In this document: in pieces, positions 50,281 through 58,252 of the stretch
Layout: every line of letters starts with the position of its first letter
Numbering within the stretch: position 1 is the stretch's first letter
Assembly: GCF_030811655.1 (NCBI RefSeq)
Contig: NZ_JAUSRE010000004.1
Location: 62,001 to 126,000 of the forward strand
DNA from: Pseudarthrobacter enclensis
Lineage (GTDB): Bacteria > Actinomycetota > Actinomycetes > Actinomycetales > Micrococcaceae
DNA length: 64,000 nucleotides
Reading direction: 5' to 3'
Made by a program: the position numbers and the translations under genes
Notes under the pieces: generated by a model
What the model was told of the DNA's origin: nothing
The model's database searches: none
The model's input: the letters and a program-made list of their open reading frames with translations, nothing else

Positions 50281-51483
50281 ATGAGAATCACCAACCTCGA
50301 CACCGTGGTCGTGGACTTCTACCGGACGAACGTCATCTTCGTCAGGCTGAGCACCGACGAGGGCTTTACCGGCATCGCCGAGGCGACACTTGAGGGCCAG
50401 GAGCAGGCGGTCGTCGGCGCCGTTGCCGTTCTTGCCACTGCGGTAGTGGGGAAGGACCCTACGCGGATCAGCCAAACCATCTACGAACTCAACCGCGATG
50501 CCTACTGGCGCGGCGGTCCGGTCTCGATGACCGCCCTCAGTGCCCTTGAGATGACGATGTGGGATGTTTCGGCGCGTGCACTCGGAGTTCCCGTGCACAG
50601 GATGCTGGGCGGCCAAGTCCGCGACCGGGTCCGAGCCTATGCCAACGGCTGGTTCTCGGGGGCCGCGACCCCGGATGACTTTGCGGAGGCCGCGGTCCAA
50701 ACGGTTGCCCAGGGCTTCCGCGGGCTCAAATGGGATCCGTTCGAAGCCGCGGACCTTTTCCTGGAGCCGCGGGACCTCCGCCGCATGCTTGAGCCAGTGG
50801 CTGCTGTGCGCGAGGCGGTAGGTGATGACGTTGAGCTCTTCATTGAGGGGCACGGCCGCTTTGATGTCCCCACCGCCATCCGGGTGGCCAGGGAACTGGA
50901 ACAGTTCCAGCCGGTCTTCTTCGAGGAACCGTGCCCGCCGGACGGAATCGACGCGCTCGTCGAAGTCCGCTCAAAGTCCCCGGTTGCGATCGCGGCAGGG
51001 GAGCGGTGGATGGGACGGAATATGTTCATCCCGGCCCTGGCGCGCAACGCGGTGGATTACATCCAGCCCGATGTCACCCATGCCGGCGGCCTGCTGGAAT
51101 TGTCCTTCCTTTCCACGCTGGCGGCGGCGCACTATGTTCCGTTCGCACCGCACAACCCCAGCGGACCCCTTAGCACGGCGGCGACCCTGCAGCTGGGCGC
51201 CACCCTGCCAAACTTCAGGTACCTGGAGATCATGGCAACAGACGTGCCGTGGCGCCGCGATATCTCCGATGAGCGGCTCCAGCTGACGGCGGAGGGCGAC
51301 GTTCTGATCCCCGACGGGGTGGGCTTGGGAATTGAACTGGACTATGACGCCATCGCCGAGCACCCCTTTGCGCCGCATCCCATGCGGATCTTTAACGACG
51401 CCGTGGCTGATATCCGGCCGCCGGACGCCCGTTCATACTTCAACTTCGAACGGGCCGGGGCCGCCACCGGCCATACCAATTGA
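50281..51483 (+). CDS. Enolase-superfamily (mandelate racemase/galactonate dehydratase-like) enzyme
   Basis: A 400-residue acid-sugar dehydratase or racemase. The capping domain starts ITNLDTVVVDFYRTNVIFVR, and the MR_MLE barrel has GFRGLKWDPF (Lys), FIEGHGRFDVP and FFEEPCPPDG and AIAAGERWMG (metal ligands, with Glu instead of the usual Asp at the first), DYIQPDVTHAGGLLE and APHNPSGPLS (general-base His). The ATG at 50281 is the best family start. It sits directly after lacI. Its job may be to dehydrate a sugar acid produced by the dehydrogenases of the cluster; inference. Confidence 0.9.
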   Translation: MRITNLDTVVVDFYRTNVIFVRLSTDEGFTGIAEATLEGQEQAVVGAVAVLATAVVGKDPTRISQTIYELNRDAYWRGGPVSMTALSALEMTMWDVSARALGVPVHRMLGGQVRDRVRAYANGWFSGAATPDDFAEAAVQTVAQGFRGLKWDPFEAADLFLEPRDLRRMLEPVAAVREAVGDDVELFIEGHGRFDVPTAIRVARELEQFQPVFFEEPCPPDGIDALVEVRSKSPVAIAAGERWMGRNMFIPALARNAVDYIQPDVTHAGGLLELSFLSTLAAAHYVPFAPHNPSGPLSTAATLQLGATLPNFRYLEIMATDVPWRRDISDERLQLTAEGDVLIPDGVGLGIELDYDAIAEHPFAPHPMRIFNDAVADIRPPDARSYFNFERAGAATGHTN

Positions 51484-51546
51484 AGGACCAGGGGCGCTGT
51501 CACGGCGGCTGCCGGCTGGCTGGGACGCCGGGGTCGGGGCCTGGGG

Positions 51547-51951
51547 CTAATGCGGAGCTGACTTCTTCAGCTCCTGCAGAATTTCCAGCTGGATGCGGTT
51601 GATGGATATCAGGAGTTCAACCTCTTCTTTGGCCTCGGTGTTGGTGTCGTAGTCGTGTTGGGCCATGGCCGCGGCGATTGCGTCCTGTCGCTTTGCGGCG
51701 ATGAGCAAAATTGCGCCCTGGAGACCTGCCAGCATGGAAAGCAGGAGGTTCAGGAGGATATAGGGGTATGGGTCCCAGGCGTTCGACGCAAGCGCCCAGG
51801 TATTCACGGCGGCCCAGACGAGCATGAAGCCGATGAAACCCGATACAAAGGGCCAGCTTCCCATTCCGTTGCGCATGACGTCAGCAGCGCGTTGTCCCCT
51901 GCTGAGGGTGGCTTTGTGTTTGTCGTGCCAGGTTTTCTGTTGGTGGCTCAT
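51547..51951 (-). CDS. DUF1003 membrane protein
   Basis: A 134-residue protein with two membrane helices (WPFVSGFIGFMLVWAAVNTW and YPYILLNLLLSMLAGLQGAI followed by LLIAA), the DUF1003 hallmark WDPYPYILLN, and a cytosolic coiled tail (EVELLISINRIQLEILQELK). DUF1003 proteins are often annotated as cyclic-nucleotide-linked or stress-membrane proteins; function unproven. It is convergent with the dehydratase gene. Confidence 0.92.
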   Translation of the reverse strand: MSHQQKTWHDKHKATLSRGQRAADVMRNGMGSWPFVSGFIGFMLVWAAVNTWALASNAWDPYPYILLNLLLSMLAGLQGAILLIAAKRQDAIAAAMAQHDYDTNTEAKEEVELLISINRIQLEILQELKKSAPH

Positions 51952-52150
51952 GGCTCAGCGTAGACCCGCGCGGGGAGTGCTGCAGCCCCGGATCTGATCT
52001 TAAGAGGTAGCTCCCAGGACGGCGTTCATGCGCCGGCGGTGGTGGCGGAACAAGAGTTCAGTGGCAACGCAGCCGGCGAACGCGAAGGATCGTATCTGCA
52101 CCGTACATTGCGCCGACTATTCTTTACTTCTGCGGACGTCTTCCTCAGCC

Positions 52151-53257
52151 TCAGTTGAGCCGGGCCGCCAGCTCTTCCCTGTCCGGGTCACCTTCCGTCC
52201 GGCAGGGCCCCACCGACCCCCGCCGCACCAGGGTGGCCGTGAACTGCGCAGGGGCGGCGGGCGGCAATCCCTCCATCTGCCGGATCAGTGCCTTGGCCGC
52301 TGCAACGCCCATGTTGTACACGGGCTGGGCGATGACGGTCAGGGGAGGGGTTGTCAGCCTGGTCCAGGGGAAATCGTCGTACATCAGGAATGAAACATCC
52401 GCCGGGATGGACAGGCCCAGTTCCTGGATGGCCTCCATGACACTCAGCGCGATAAGGCCGTCCGAAGCCACTACGGCGGTGGCACGGTCAGGACCCCGCA
52501 GCACTTCCCGGGTGATGCTGCGGATGGAATCTTCGTCGCCCGCGTTCAGCCGGACCAGATCCTCTGGAAATGGCAGCCCGGACTCCAGGAAGGCCCCCCG
52601 CATGCCGTCGATACGATCGGCGATCTGGGAGGATTCCAGCGTCATCCCGGGCGTATACGGGGTCTCCGTCCGCAGCGTGGAGATGAAGGCGATGCGGCGG
52701 TGTCCGGCGTCGAGCAGGTACTGCGTGGCCTCCCGCGAGATCCTTGCCATGTCCACGGCCATGGTCTCCACCGGCATCCCGCCGGCGGTGCGGTCGATGA
52801 AGACCAATGGGCGTCCGGATTTGTGCACCTCCTGAAGGTGCCCGGTGTCCACCGACGACGCGGGAGCGACGATCAGCCCGTCCACCCGCTTGTCCAACAG
52901 GACCCGTACCGCGTCAACTTCCGCAGCGCGGTCCTCGTCTGTATTGACCAGAATGACGTTGTAGCCGGCCTTCTTGGCGGTGTCGGTGATACCCCTCGTG
53001 GCAAGGCCGAAGTGGGGGTTTTCAATGTCGCCCACCACCACGCCGATGGTGTGCGATTTGCCCGTGTTCATGCTGCGCGCAAGCTCGTTCGGCCGGTAGG
53101 AAAGGGCCTCCGCGGCAGCCAGGACGCGCTCGCGGACCTCATCGCTGACGGCGCCGTAATTGCCCAGTGCGCGTGCGGCCTGGGCTTTGGACACCTGCGC
53201 GGCCTTTGCGACGTCGGCGACGGTGACGTCCCGCCGTCGCGCTCCTTCAGCGCTCAT
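52151..53257 (-). CDS. LacI-family regulator of the amino-acid/Amadori operon
   Basis: A 368-residue repressor. Helix-turn-helix VTVADVAKAAQVSKAQAARA, then ALGNYGAVSDEVRERVLAAA and SYRPNELARSM. The effector domain includes HTIGVVVGDIENPHFGLATR, PLVFIDRTAGGMPVETMAVD and ATAVVASDGLIALSVMEAIQ. The ATG at 53257 has AAAGGTGAAG upstream. It is divergent from an amino-acid-type ABC operon, with two symmetric operator sequences in the 173-base gap. A sugar-sensing repressor over an amino-acid importer is unusual and hints at a sugar-amino acid conjugate as inducer. Confidence 0.93.
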   Translation of the reverse strand: MSAEGARRRDVTVADVAKAAQVSKAQAARALGNYGAVSDEVRERVLAAAEALSYRPNELARSMNTGKSHTIGVVVGDIENPHFGLATRGITDTAKKAGYNVILVNTDEDRAAEVDAVRVLLDKRVDGLIVAPASSVDTGHLQEVHKSGRPLVFIDRTAGGMPVETMAVDMARISREATQYLLDAGHRRIAFISTLRTETPYTPGMTLESSQIADRIDGMRGAFLESGLPFPEDLVRLNAGDEDSIRSITREVLRGPDRATAVVASDGLIALSVMEAIQELGLSIPADVSFLMYDDFPWTRLTTPPLTVIAQPVYNMGVAAAKALIRQMEGLPPAAPAQFTATLVRRGSVGPCRTEGDPDREELAARLN

Positions 53258-53321
53258 CTTCACCTTTCGCACGGGCTGTTGACGCCCCCTGTGACTTCCG
53301 CTACATTTCTATCCATCGATG

Positions 53322-53360
53322 TGAGTCCGGTCTCAATCCTAGGGTGTGAGACCGGACTCA
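53322..53360. promoter_or_regulatory. Paired LacI operators
   Basis: TGAGTCCGGTCTCA (53322-53335) and its exact reverse complement TGAGACCGGACTCA (53347-53360), 11 bases apart. Each is itself a near-palindrome with central CCGG, so each could be one LacI-dimer site. Confidence 0.8.
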
Positions 53361-53430
53361 ACAAGAGCATCGGCGACTTTCTTCGGCGGCCCTGACAGCA
53401 CCGCCTCCCTCCCAACGATTGGACAACGCT

Positions 53431-54288
53431 GTGAAGAAAAAGAATCTCCGCCCGGCAGGGATCGCCGCCGCAGCACTCGCTGCGGTCCTGGCCCTTTCCG
53501 GCTGCAGCTCCACCTCCGCCGCTTCCACGACGGAAAACAACCCCTACGGGCTGATCCAGCCCGGCACCATCCGCGTGGCTAGCCTCGGCGACTCCAAGCC
53601 GTACACATTCGCGGACGCCTCCGGCAACTTCACCGGCTTCGACGTGGAACTCTTCAAGGACGTGGCCCACCGGGCCGGTGTGGACAATGTGGTCTTCACC
53701 GGCCAGGACTTCTCCGGCCTCCTTGCCGCCGTCGCCAACGGGCAGTTCGACGCCGGCGTTGCCGCGATCGGCATCACTGACAAGCGCAAGGAAACCGTGG
53801 ACTTCTCGGACGGCTACCTGGCCGGCTACCTGACCGTGATTACCACCAAGACGTCGGGCATCACGAACGTGGACAGCCTGGCCGGCAAGCGCCTCGGCGT
53901 AGTCCAGGGAACCCTGCAGGAGGCCTATGCGGTGAAGAACTTCACCTCCGCCAGCCTGGTGCGCTTCCCGGACAACAACACCGCCATCGCGGCGCTGAAC
54001 AGCGGAACCGTTGACGCGCACTTCCTCGACTACGAGGCCGCCAAGGCCTACGAAGCGCAGCACGGACTGGTCAGCGCCGCTGACATCCCGTCCTTCGACG
54101 CCCCGGCGGGATTCGCCGTGGCCAAGGGCAAGACGGCGTTCAAGGAAGCCCTGAACAAGGGCCTGGCCGCGGCCATGGAGGACGGCACCTGGAAGAGGCT
54201 CTACCAGAAGTGGTTCCCGGGTTCGCCGATGCCTGAGCAGTACCTGCCCAAGGCCGAACAGACCGCCTCGCCGTCCCCGAGCAAGTAA
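53431..54288 (+). CDS. Polar-amino-acid-type ABC substrate-binding lipoprotein
   Basis: A 285-residue family-3 solute-binding protein. Signal peptide [20 protein letters not shown] with lipobox LSGC. Binding domain: [60 protein letters not shown], ending [20 protein letters not shown]. The GTG at 53431 is chosen because it starts the Lys-rich signal peptide; TTG at 53419 is an alternative. First gene of an operon with permease, ATPase, a dehydrogenase and (downstream) a FAD oxidase. Confidence 0.94.
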   Translation: MKKKNLRPAGIAAAALAAVLALSGCSSTSAASTTENNPYGLIQPGTIRVASLGDSKPYTFADASGNFTGFDVELFKDVAHRAGVDNVVFTGQDFSGLLAAVANGQFDAGVAAIGITDKRKETVDFSDGYLAGYLTVITTKTSGITNVDSLAGKRLGVVQGTLQEAYAVKNFTSASLVRFPDNNTAIAALNSGTVDAHFLDYEAAKAYEAQHGLVSAADIPSFDAPAGFAVAKGKTAFKEALNKGLAAAMEDGTWKRLYQKWFPGSPMPEQYLPKAEQTASPSPSK

Positions 54289-54315
54289 TCCGGCAAGTAA
54301 GCCTTCGGGCGCAAA

Positions 54316-54348
54316 GCCGGGCGGGCTGCACCAAGCGGCCCGCCCGGC
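54316..54348 (+). terminator. Intra-operon hairpin after the binding-protein gene
   Basis: GCCGGGCGGGCTGC (54316-54329) pairs with GCGGCCCGCCCGGC (54335-54348) with a single mismatch; loop ACCAA. No U-tract. It may protect the binding-protein mRNA or partly terminate, giving more binding protein than permease. Confidence 0.7.
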
Positions 54349-54379
54349 ACCTCCAAACAATCAACGTCTGAGAGCGACC

Positions 54380-55168
54380 ATGGACTGGCTCAACACCATC
54401 ATCCGAACTTTCTTCGACTTCGGCGCTATGGCCGAGGTCCTGCCCCAACTCCTGGCGGTCGGCCTGCTGAACACGCTGATCATCTCCATCGCCGCCACCG
54501 TCCTTGGCACGGTGCTGGGAATGGCGGTGGCAGTCATGGGCATCTCGCCGTCGAAGTGGCTGCGGGTTCCGGCCAGGATCTACACGGATCTCTTCCGCGG
54601 CCTGCCCGCCATCCTCACCATCCTGTTGATCGGCCAGGGCTTCGCCCGGCTCAGCCAATCGGTCTTCGGCCCGTCACCGTACCCGCTGGGCATCATCGCC
54701 CTGAGCCTGATCGCCAGCGCCTACATCGGGGAGATCTTCCGCGCCGGGATCCTGAGCGTGGACAAGGGCCAGGGCGAAGCATGCCGTGCGCTGGGCATGA
54801 GCTACGCCAAGTCCATGGCCCTTGTGGTGGTGCCGCAGGGCGTCCGACGGGTCCTGCCGGCGCTGGTGAACCAGTTCATCGCCATCGTGAAGGACTCCTC
54901 CCTGGTCTATTTCCTTGGCCTGCTGGTCAGCGAACGCGAATTGTTCCGCGTGGGCCAGGACGCCGCCGTGCTTTCGGGCAACCTCTCCCCGCTGGTGGCC
55001 GCCGGTCTCTTCTACCTGGTGATCACGGTGCCGCTGACGCACCTGGTGAACCACTTCGACAACAAGTTCCGCACGGGGCGCCGCCGTGCCGCACCGCCCA
55101 CCAGCGGCCTGCAGGAAGTCAAGGAACTCGACGCGGCCTCGCCGCTCACTGCCGGGAGCAACACATGA
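54380..55168 (+). CDS. Amino-acid-type ABC transporter permease
   Basis: A 262-residue HisM/GlnP-type permease with about five membrane helices. EAA-loop motif: GEACRALGMSYAKSMALVVV followed by PQGVRRVLPALVNQFIAIVK, and DSSLVYFLGLLV. The stop overlaps the ATPase start (ATGA). It is encoded between binding protein and ATPase, so the importer is complete in one operon. Confidence 0.95.
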   Translation: MDWLNTIIRTFFDFGAMAEVLPQLLAVGLLNTLIISIAATVLGTVLGMAVAVMGISPSKWLRVPARIYTDLFRGLPAILTILLIGQGFARLSQSVFGPSPYPLGIIALSLIASAYIGEIFRAGILSVDKGQGEACRALGMSYAKSMALVVVPQGVRRVLPALVNQFIAIVKDSSLVYFLGLLVSERELFRVGQDAAVLSGNLSPLVAAGLFYLVITVPLTHLVNHFDNKFRTGRRRAAPPTSGLQEVKELDAASPLTAGSNT

Positions 55169-55944
55169 ACACACCCATTTCCACCAAGAGCACCGCGGTC
55201 CAAGAGGTCCCGGCGTTCCACGGTTCAAGCCTGGAACTGCGCAACCTGACCATGGCCTATGGCGACATCGAGGTCCTGCGGAACGTCAGCCTCACCGTCG
55301 CTCCGGGCACCACCACCTGCATCATCGGCCCTTCGGGTTCGGGCAAATCAACCCTGCTGCGCGGCATCAACCGGCTGCATGAACCCAAAAGCGGGGACGT
55401 GCTCCTGGCCGGGGACACCATCCTCGGTACCAACCCGGACACACTGCGCACCCGCATCGGCATGGTCTTCCAGCACTTCAACCTCTTCCCGGACCACACC
55501 GCCGAGGAAAACGTCGCCCTGGCACTCTGGGCCGTGAAGGGCATGCCCAAGGCCCAGGCCATGGCCAAAGCGCGCCAACGCCTGGCGGAAGTGGGACTCG
55601 CCGAACGCGCCGACCACCGCCCCCGCGACCTCTCCGGCGGCCAGCAGCAACGCGTCGCCATCGCCCGCGCCCTGGCCATGGAACCCGAAGTCATGCTCTT
55701 CGATGAAGCCACCAGCGCCCTGGACCCCGAACTGGTCAAAGGCGTCCTGAATCTCATGGCCGGCCTGGGCCGCCGCGGCATGACCATGCTGGTGGTCACC
55801 CACGAAATGGGCTTCGCCCGCAAAGTCGCAGACCAGGTGGTCTTCATGGACGAAGGCGAAGTCGTCGAAGCAGGCACTCCCACCCAACTCTTCGACAACC
55901 CCCGCAGCGAACGCCTCCAGCGCTTCCTCTCCGAGGTGCTCTGA
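55165..55944 (+). CDS. Amino-acid-type ABC transporter ATP-binding protein
   Basis: A 259-residue ATPase. Walker A GPSGSGKSTL, Q-loop VFQHFNLFPDHTAEENVALA, signature DLSGGQQQRVAIARALAMEP, Walker B VMLFDEATSALDPE, and H-loop VVTHEMGFARKVA. The ATG at 55165 overlaps the permease stop; a longer open frame in the same phase upstream is a shadow of the permease. The stop overlaps the next gene's ATG. Confidence 0.96.
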   Translation: MNTPISTKSTAVQEVPAFHGSSLELRNLTMAYGDIEVLRNVSLTVAPGTTTCIIGPSGSGKSTLLRGINRLHEPKSGDVLLAGDTILGTNPDTLRTRIGMVFQHFNLFPDHTAEENVALALWAVKGMPKAQAMAKARQRLAEVGLAERADHRPRDLSGGQQQRVAIARALAMEPEVMLFDEATSALDPELVKGVLNLMAGLGRRGMTMLVVTHEMGFARKVADQVVFMDEGEVVEAGTPTQLFDNPRSERLQRFLSEVL

Positions 55945-56987
55945 TGGGTACCGTTGCAGAGGCGCCAATCCGGACCGCCGTCGTCGGCTTTGGCATCTCC
56001 GGCAAGGTCTTCCATACCCCGCTGATCGCGGCGAACCCGGACTTTTCGCTCGACGTGATCGTCACGGCCCAGCCCGCCCGGGCCGCCGAAGCGGCACGGT
56101 TCTACCCACAGGCCCGGATCGTTGGAACTCCGGAGGAACTCTTCGCCGTGTCCGCAGATCTGGACCTGGTTATCCTGGGCACCCCGCCGCACACCCACTT
56201 TGGCCTTGCGGCCACCGCCATCGCCCACGGCCTTCACGTGGTGGTGGACAAGCCCTTCGTGCCCACGTCCGGCCTGGGTGAGGAACTGATCAGCAGGGCG
56301 GACGACGCCGGGGTGCAGCTTACGGTCTTCCAGAACCGCCGGTGGGACGCAGACTTCCTGACCCTCCGGAAGGTCCTGGCTTCCGGAGCGCTGGGGCAGG
56401 TCACCAACTTCGAGTCACGGTTCGAATGGTGGCGGCCCGAGGGGTTCGGGAACTGGCGGGACACGGTGTCCCTCGCCGAGGGTGGGGGGATCCTGCACGA
56501 TCTGGGGGCCCACCTGATCGACCAGGCCATCCAGCTGTTCGGCCCGGTGGAGCGGAGCTACGGCGAGACGGCGAACCGCGGCCCGCATCCGGACGCGGCG
56601 GACACCGAAGCCTTCGTGTCACTGCTGCACGCCTCGGGTGTCCGTTCGCGGCTGTGGATGAACGGCCTGGCTGCCCAGGCCGGCGCCCGCTTCCACGTCC
56701 TCGGCTCTAAGGCGGGTTACACGAAGTGGGGACTTGACGGCCAGGAACCCTCACTCGCGGCCGGGATGCCGCCGTCGGACCCGGCCTACGGTGTGGAACC
56801 CCAGGAGCGTTGGGGGCTCCTGGGAATCGATGGGGCAGTCCGGCCGGTTCCGGCTGAACGCGGTTCCTACCCGCAGTTCTACGTCCAGCTTGCCGCCGCC
56901 CTGCGCGGCCAGGGGCCGCTGCCCGTGGATCCAGCCGGCCCGCTGGACGTCCTGAAGGTCATCGAAAGTATCCACGCCCTGGCCTGA
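55944..56987 (+). CDS. Gfo/Idh/MocA oxidoreductase (IolX/YvaA-like)
   Basis: A 347-residue NAD(P)-dependent oxidoreductase. Rossmann motif VVGFGISGKVFHTPLIAANP, LVILGTPPHTHFGLA, catalytic Lys in VVVDKPFVPT, then LTVFQNRRWDADFLTLRKVL, and GGGILHDLGAHLIDQAIQLF (Asp/His). The NRRWD segment is typical of the scyllo-inosose reductase and YvaA group. ATG overlaps the ATPase stop (TGATG), so it belongs to the import operon; it probably reduces a dicarbonyl or keto-sugar, which would suit the proposed glucosone intermediate. Confidence 0.92.
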   Translation: MGTVAEAPIRTAVVGFGISGKVFHTPLIAANPDFSLDVIVTAQPARAAEAARFYPQARIVGTPEELFAVSADLDLVILGTPPHTHFGLAATAIAHGLHVVVDKPFVPTSGLGEELISRADDAGVQLTVFQNRRWDADFLTLRKVLASGALGQVTNFESRFEWWRPEGFGNWRDTVSLAEGGGILHDLGAHLIDQAIQLFGPVERSYGETANRGPHPDAADTEAFVSLLHASGVRSRLWMNGLAAQAGARFHVLGSKAGYTKWGLDGQEPSLAAGMPPSDPAYGVEPQERWGLLGIDGAVRPVPAERGSYPQFYVQLAAALRGQGPLPVDPAGPLDVLKVIESIHALA

Positions 56988-57065
56988 CACCGCATCCAAC
57001 TTCCTTTCCAACGGCGCAACGACTGCGTCCATCACAACCACGAACTTCACAGAAAGGGACCAACC

Positions 57066-58187
57066 ATGTCCTCTGCAGCATCCACCAAGCGCGTCGCCAT
57101 CATCGGCGGCGGAATCCTGGGCGTTTCCACCGCCGTGCACCTGCTGCGCGAAGGCGCCTCCGTGATCCTGCTGACCGAGCGCGGCCTGGCCAGCGAAGCC
57201 AGTGGCCGTTCCCTGTCCTGGCTCAACTCCGCCGGTGAACGGGCCACCCCGTACCACCGGCTGCGGGTTGCCGGCGTGGACCGCTACCGCACGCTCTTCG
57301 CCTCGGACCCCAAGCGAGAGTGGCTCCAGTTTGGCGGCGGGCTGATGTGGAACGCGGCCGGCCAGGCTGGGGTCACCGAGGCCCGGCACGCCTACGAGAA
57401 GTCCATTGGCTACGATTCCAAGCTGCTTGCTCCGGAGGAGATTGCCGCCGCCACCTCCGGCATCGATTCCAGTGCCGTGCCGGACAACGCCATCTTCAAT
57501 CCGGGCGAAGGCTGGGTCAGCCTGCCGGACCTGATCGACTTCCTCATGGAGGAGTTCCACGCCCGCGGCGGTGAACTGGTCCTCAACGCCGGCAAGGCCT
57601 CGGTCATGGTGGAGGGCGGCCGCACTACCGGCGTGGAGACCGCATCCGGCGGGACCTACCCGGCCGACGCCGTCCTGGTGGCCTGCGGCGCAGCGACGCC
57701 CACCGTCGTCGAACCCCTGGGGGTGCACATCCCCAATGGTTCGCCGGTGTCCATGCTGGTGGTGACCAAGCAGGTGCAGCATGAGGTGACCGCGGTGATG
57801 AACACCCCGCGCGCCGCACTCCGGCCCAATCCGGGCGGCACGTTCGCACTGGACCACGACTGGTATGAGGAGCACATCACCGAGCACGCGGACGGCTCCT
57901 TCACCATTCCGGACGAGGTGGTGCAGGAACTGGCGGATGAGGCGTCCAGGCTGATTGCCGGGAACCCGGAGCTGAAGCCCGCTTCCTGGAAGATGGGCTA
58001 CAAGCCGATTCCGGGTGACGGGGAACCGGTGCTTGGCGAACTGGGCCAGGTGCCCGGCTGCTTCGTGGCGTTCACCCACTCCGGAGCCACGCTGGGCCTC
58101 ATCGCCGGCGAGCTCCTGGCCGGGGAAATCCTTACCGGGAAGAAGCACCCCATGCTGGCCACTTTCCGGCCCGCGCGATTCTCCTAA
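57066..58187 (+). CDS. FAD-dependent oxidoreductase resembling bacterial fructosyl-amino-acid oxidase
   Basis: A 373-residue DAO-family flavoenzyme. FAD-binding start VAIIGGGILGVSTAVHLLRE, GLASEASGRSLSWLNSAGER, GVDRYRTLFASDPKREWLQF, and FNPGEGWVSLPDLIDFLMEE. The C-terminal KPIPGDGEPVLGELGQVPGC followed by FVAFTHSGATLGLIAGELL is the FAD/substrate-binding end. The GRSLSWLNSAG and GEGWVSLP stretches resemble, from memory, Corynebacterium and Arthrobacter fructosyl-amino-acid oxidases. AGAAAGGG lies upstream of the ATG. It is 78 bases after the Gfo/Idh gene, in the same direction; probably the same operon. Confidence 0.85.
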   Translation: MSSAASTKRVAIIGGGILGVSTAVHLLREGASVILLTERGLASEASGRSLSWLNSAGERATPYHRLRVAGVDRYRTLFASDPKREWLQFGGGLMWNAAGQAGVTEARHAYEKSIGYDSKLLAPEEIAAATSGIDSSAVPDNAIFNPGEGWVSLPDLIDFLMEEFHARGGELVLNAGKASVMVEGGRTTGVETASGGTYPADAVLVACGAATPTVVEPLGVHIPNGSPVSMLVVTKQVQHEVTAVMNTPRAALRPNPGGTFALDHDWYEEHITEHADGSFTIPDEVVQELADEASRLIAGNPELKPASWKMGYKPIPGDGEPVLGELGQVPGCFVAFTHSGATLGLIAGELLAGEILTGKKHPMLATFRPARFS

Positions 58188-58200
58188 TTGTCATGCATGG

Positions 58201-58233
58201 AAGGGGCGGACTCGGCTGACGGCCCCGCCCCTT
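58201..58233. terminator. Bidirectional hairpin between the oxidase and SulP genes
   Basis: AAGGGGCGG (58201-58209) pairs with CCGCCCCTT (58225-58233), loop of 15 bases. It ends the convergent genes at 58187 and 58253. Confidence 0.7.
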
Positions 58234-58252
58234 TCCGCATGCGCTCTGCCGA

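Noticed and set aside
54556..55164. Upstream extension of the ABC ATPase frame, which might look like a fusion
   Set aside because: It is the permease gene read in another frame; the ATPase starts at 55165 with an ATGA overlap.
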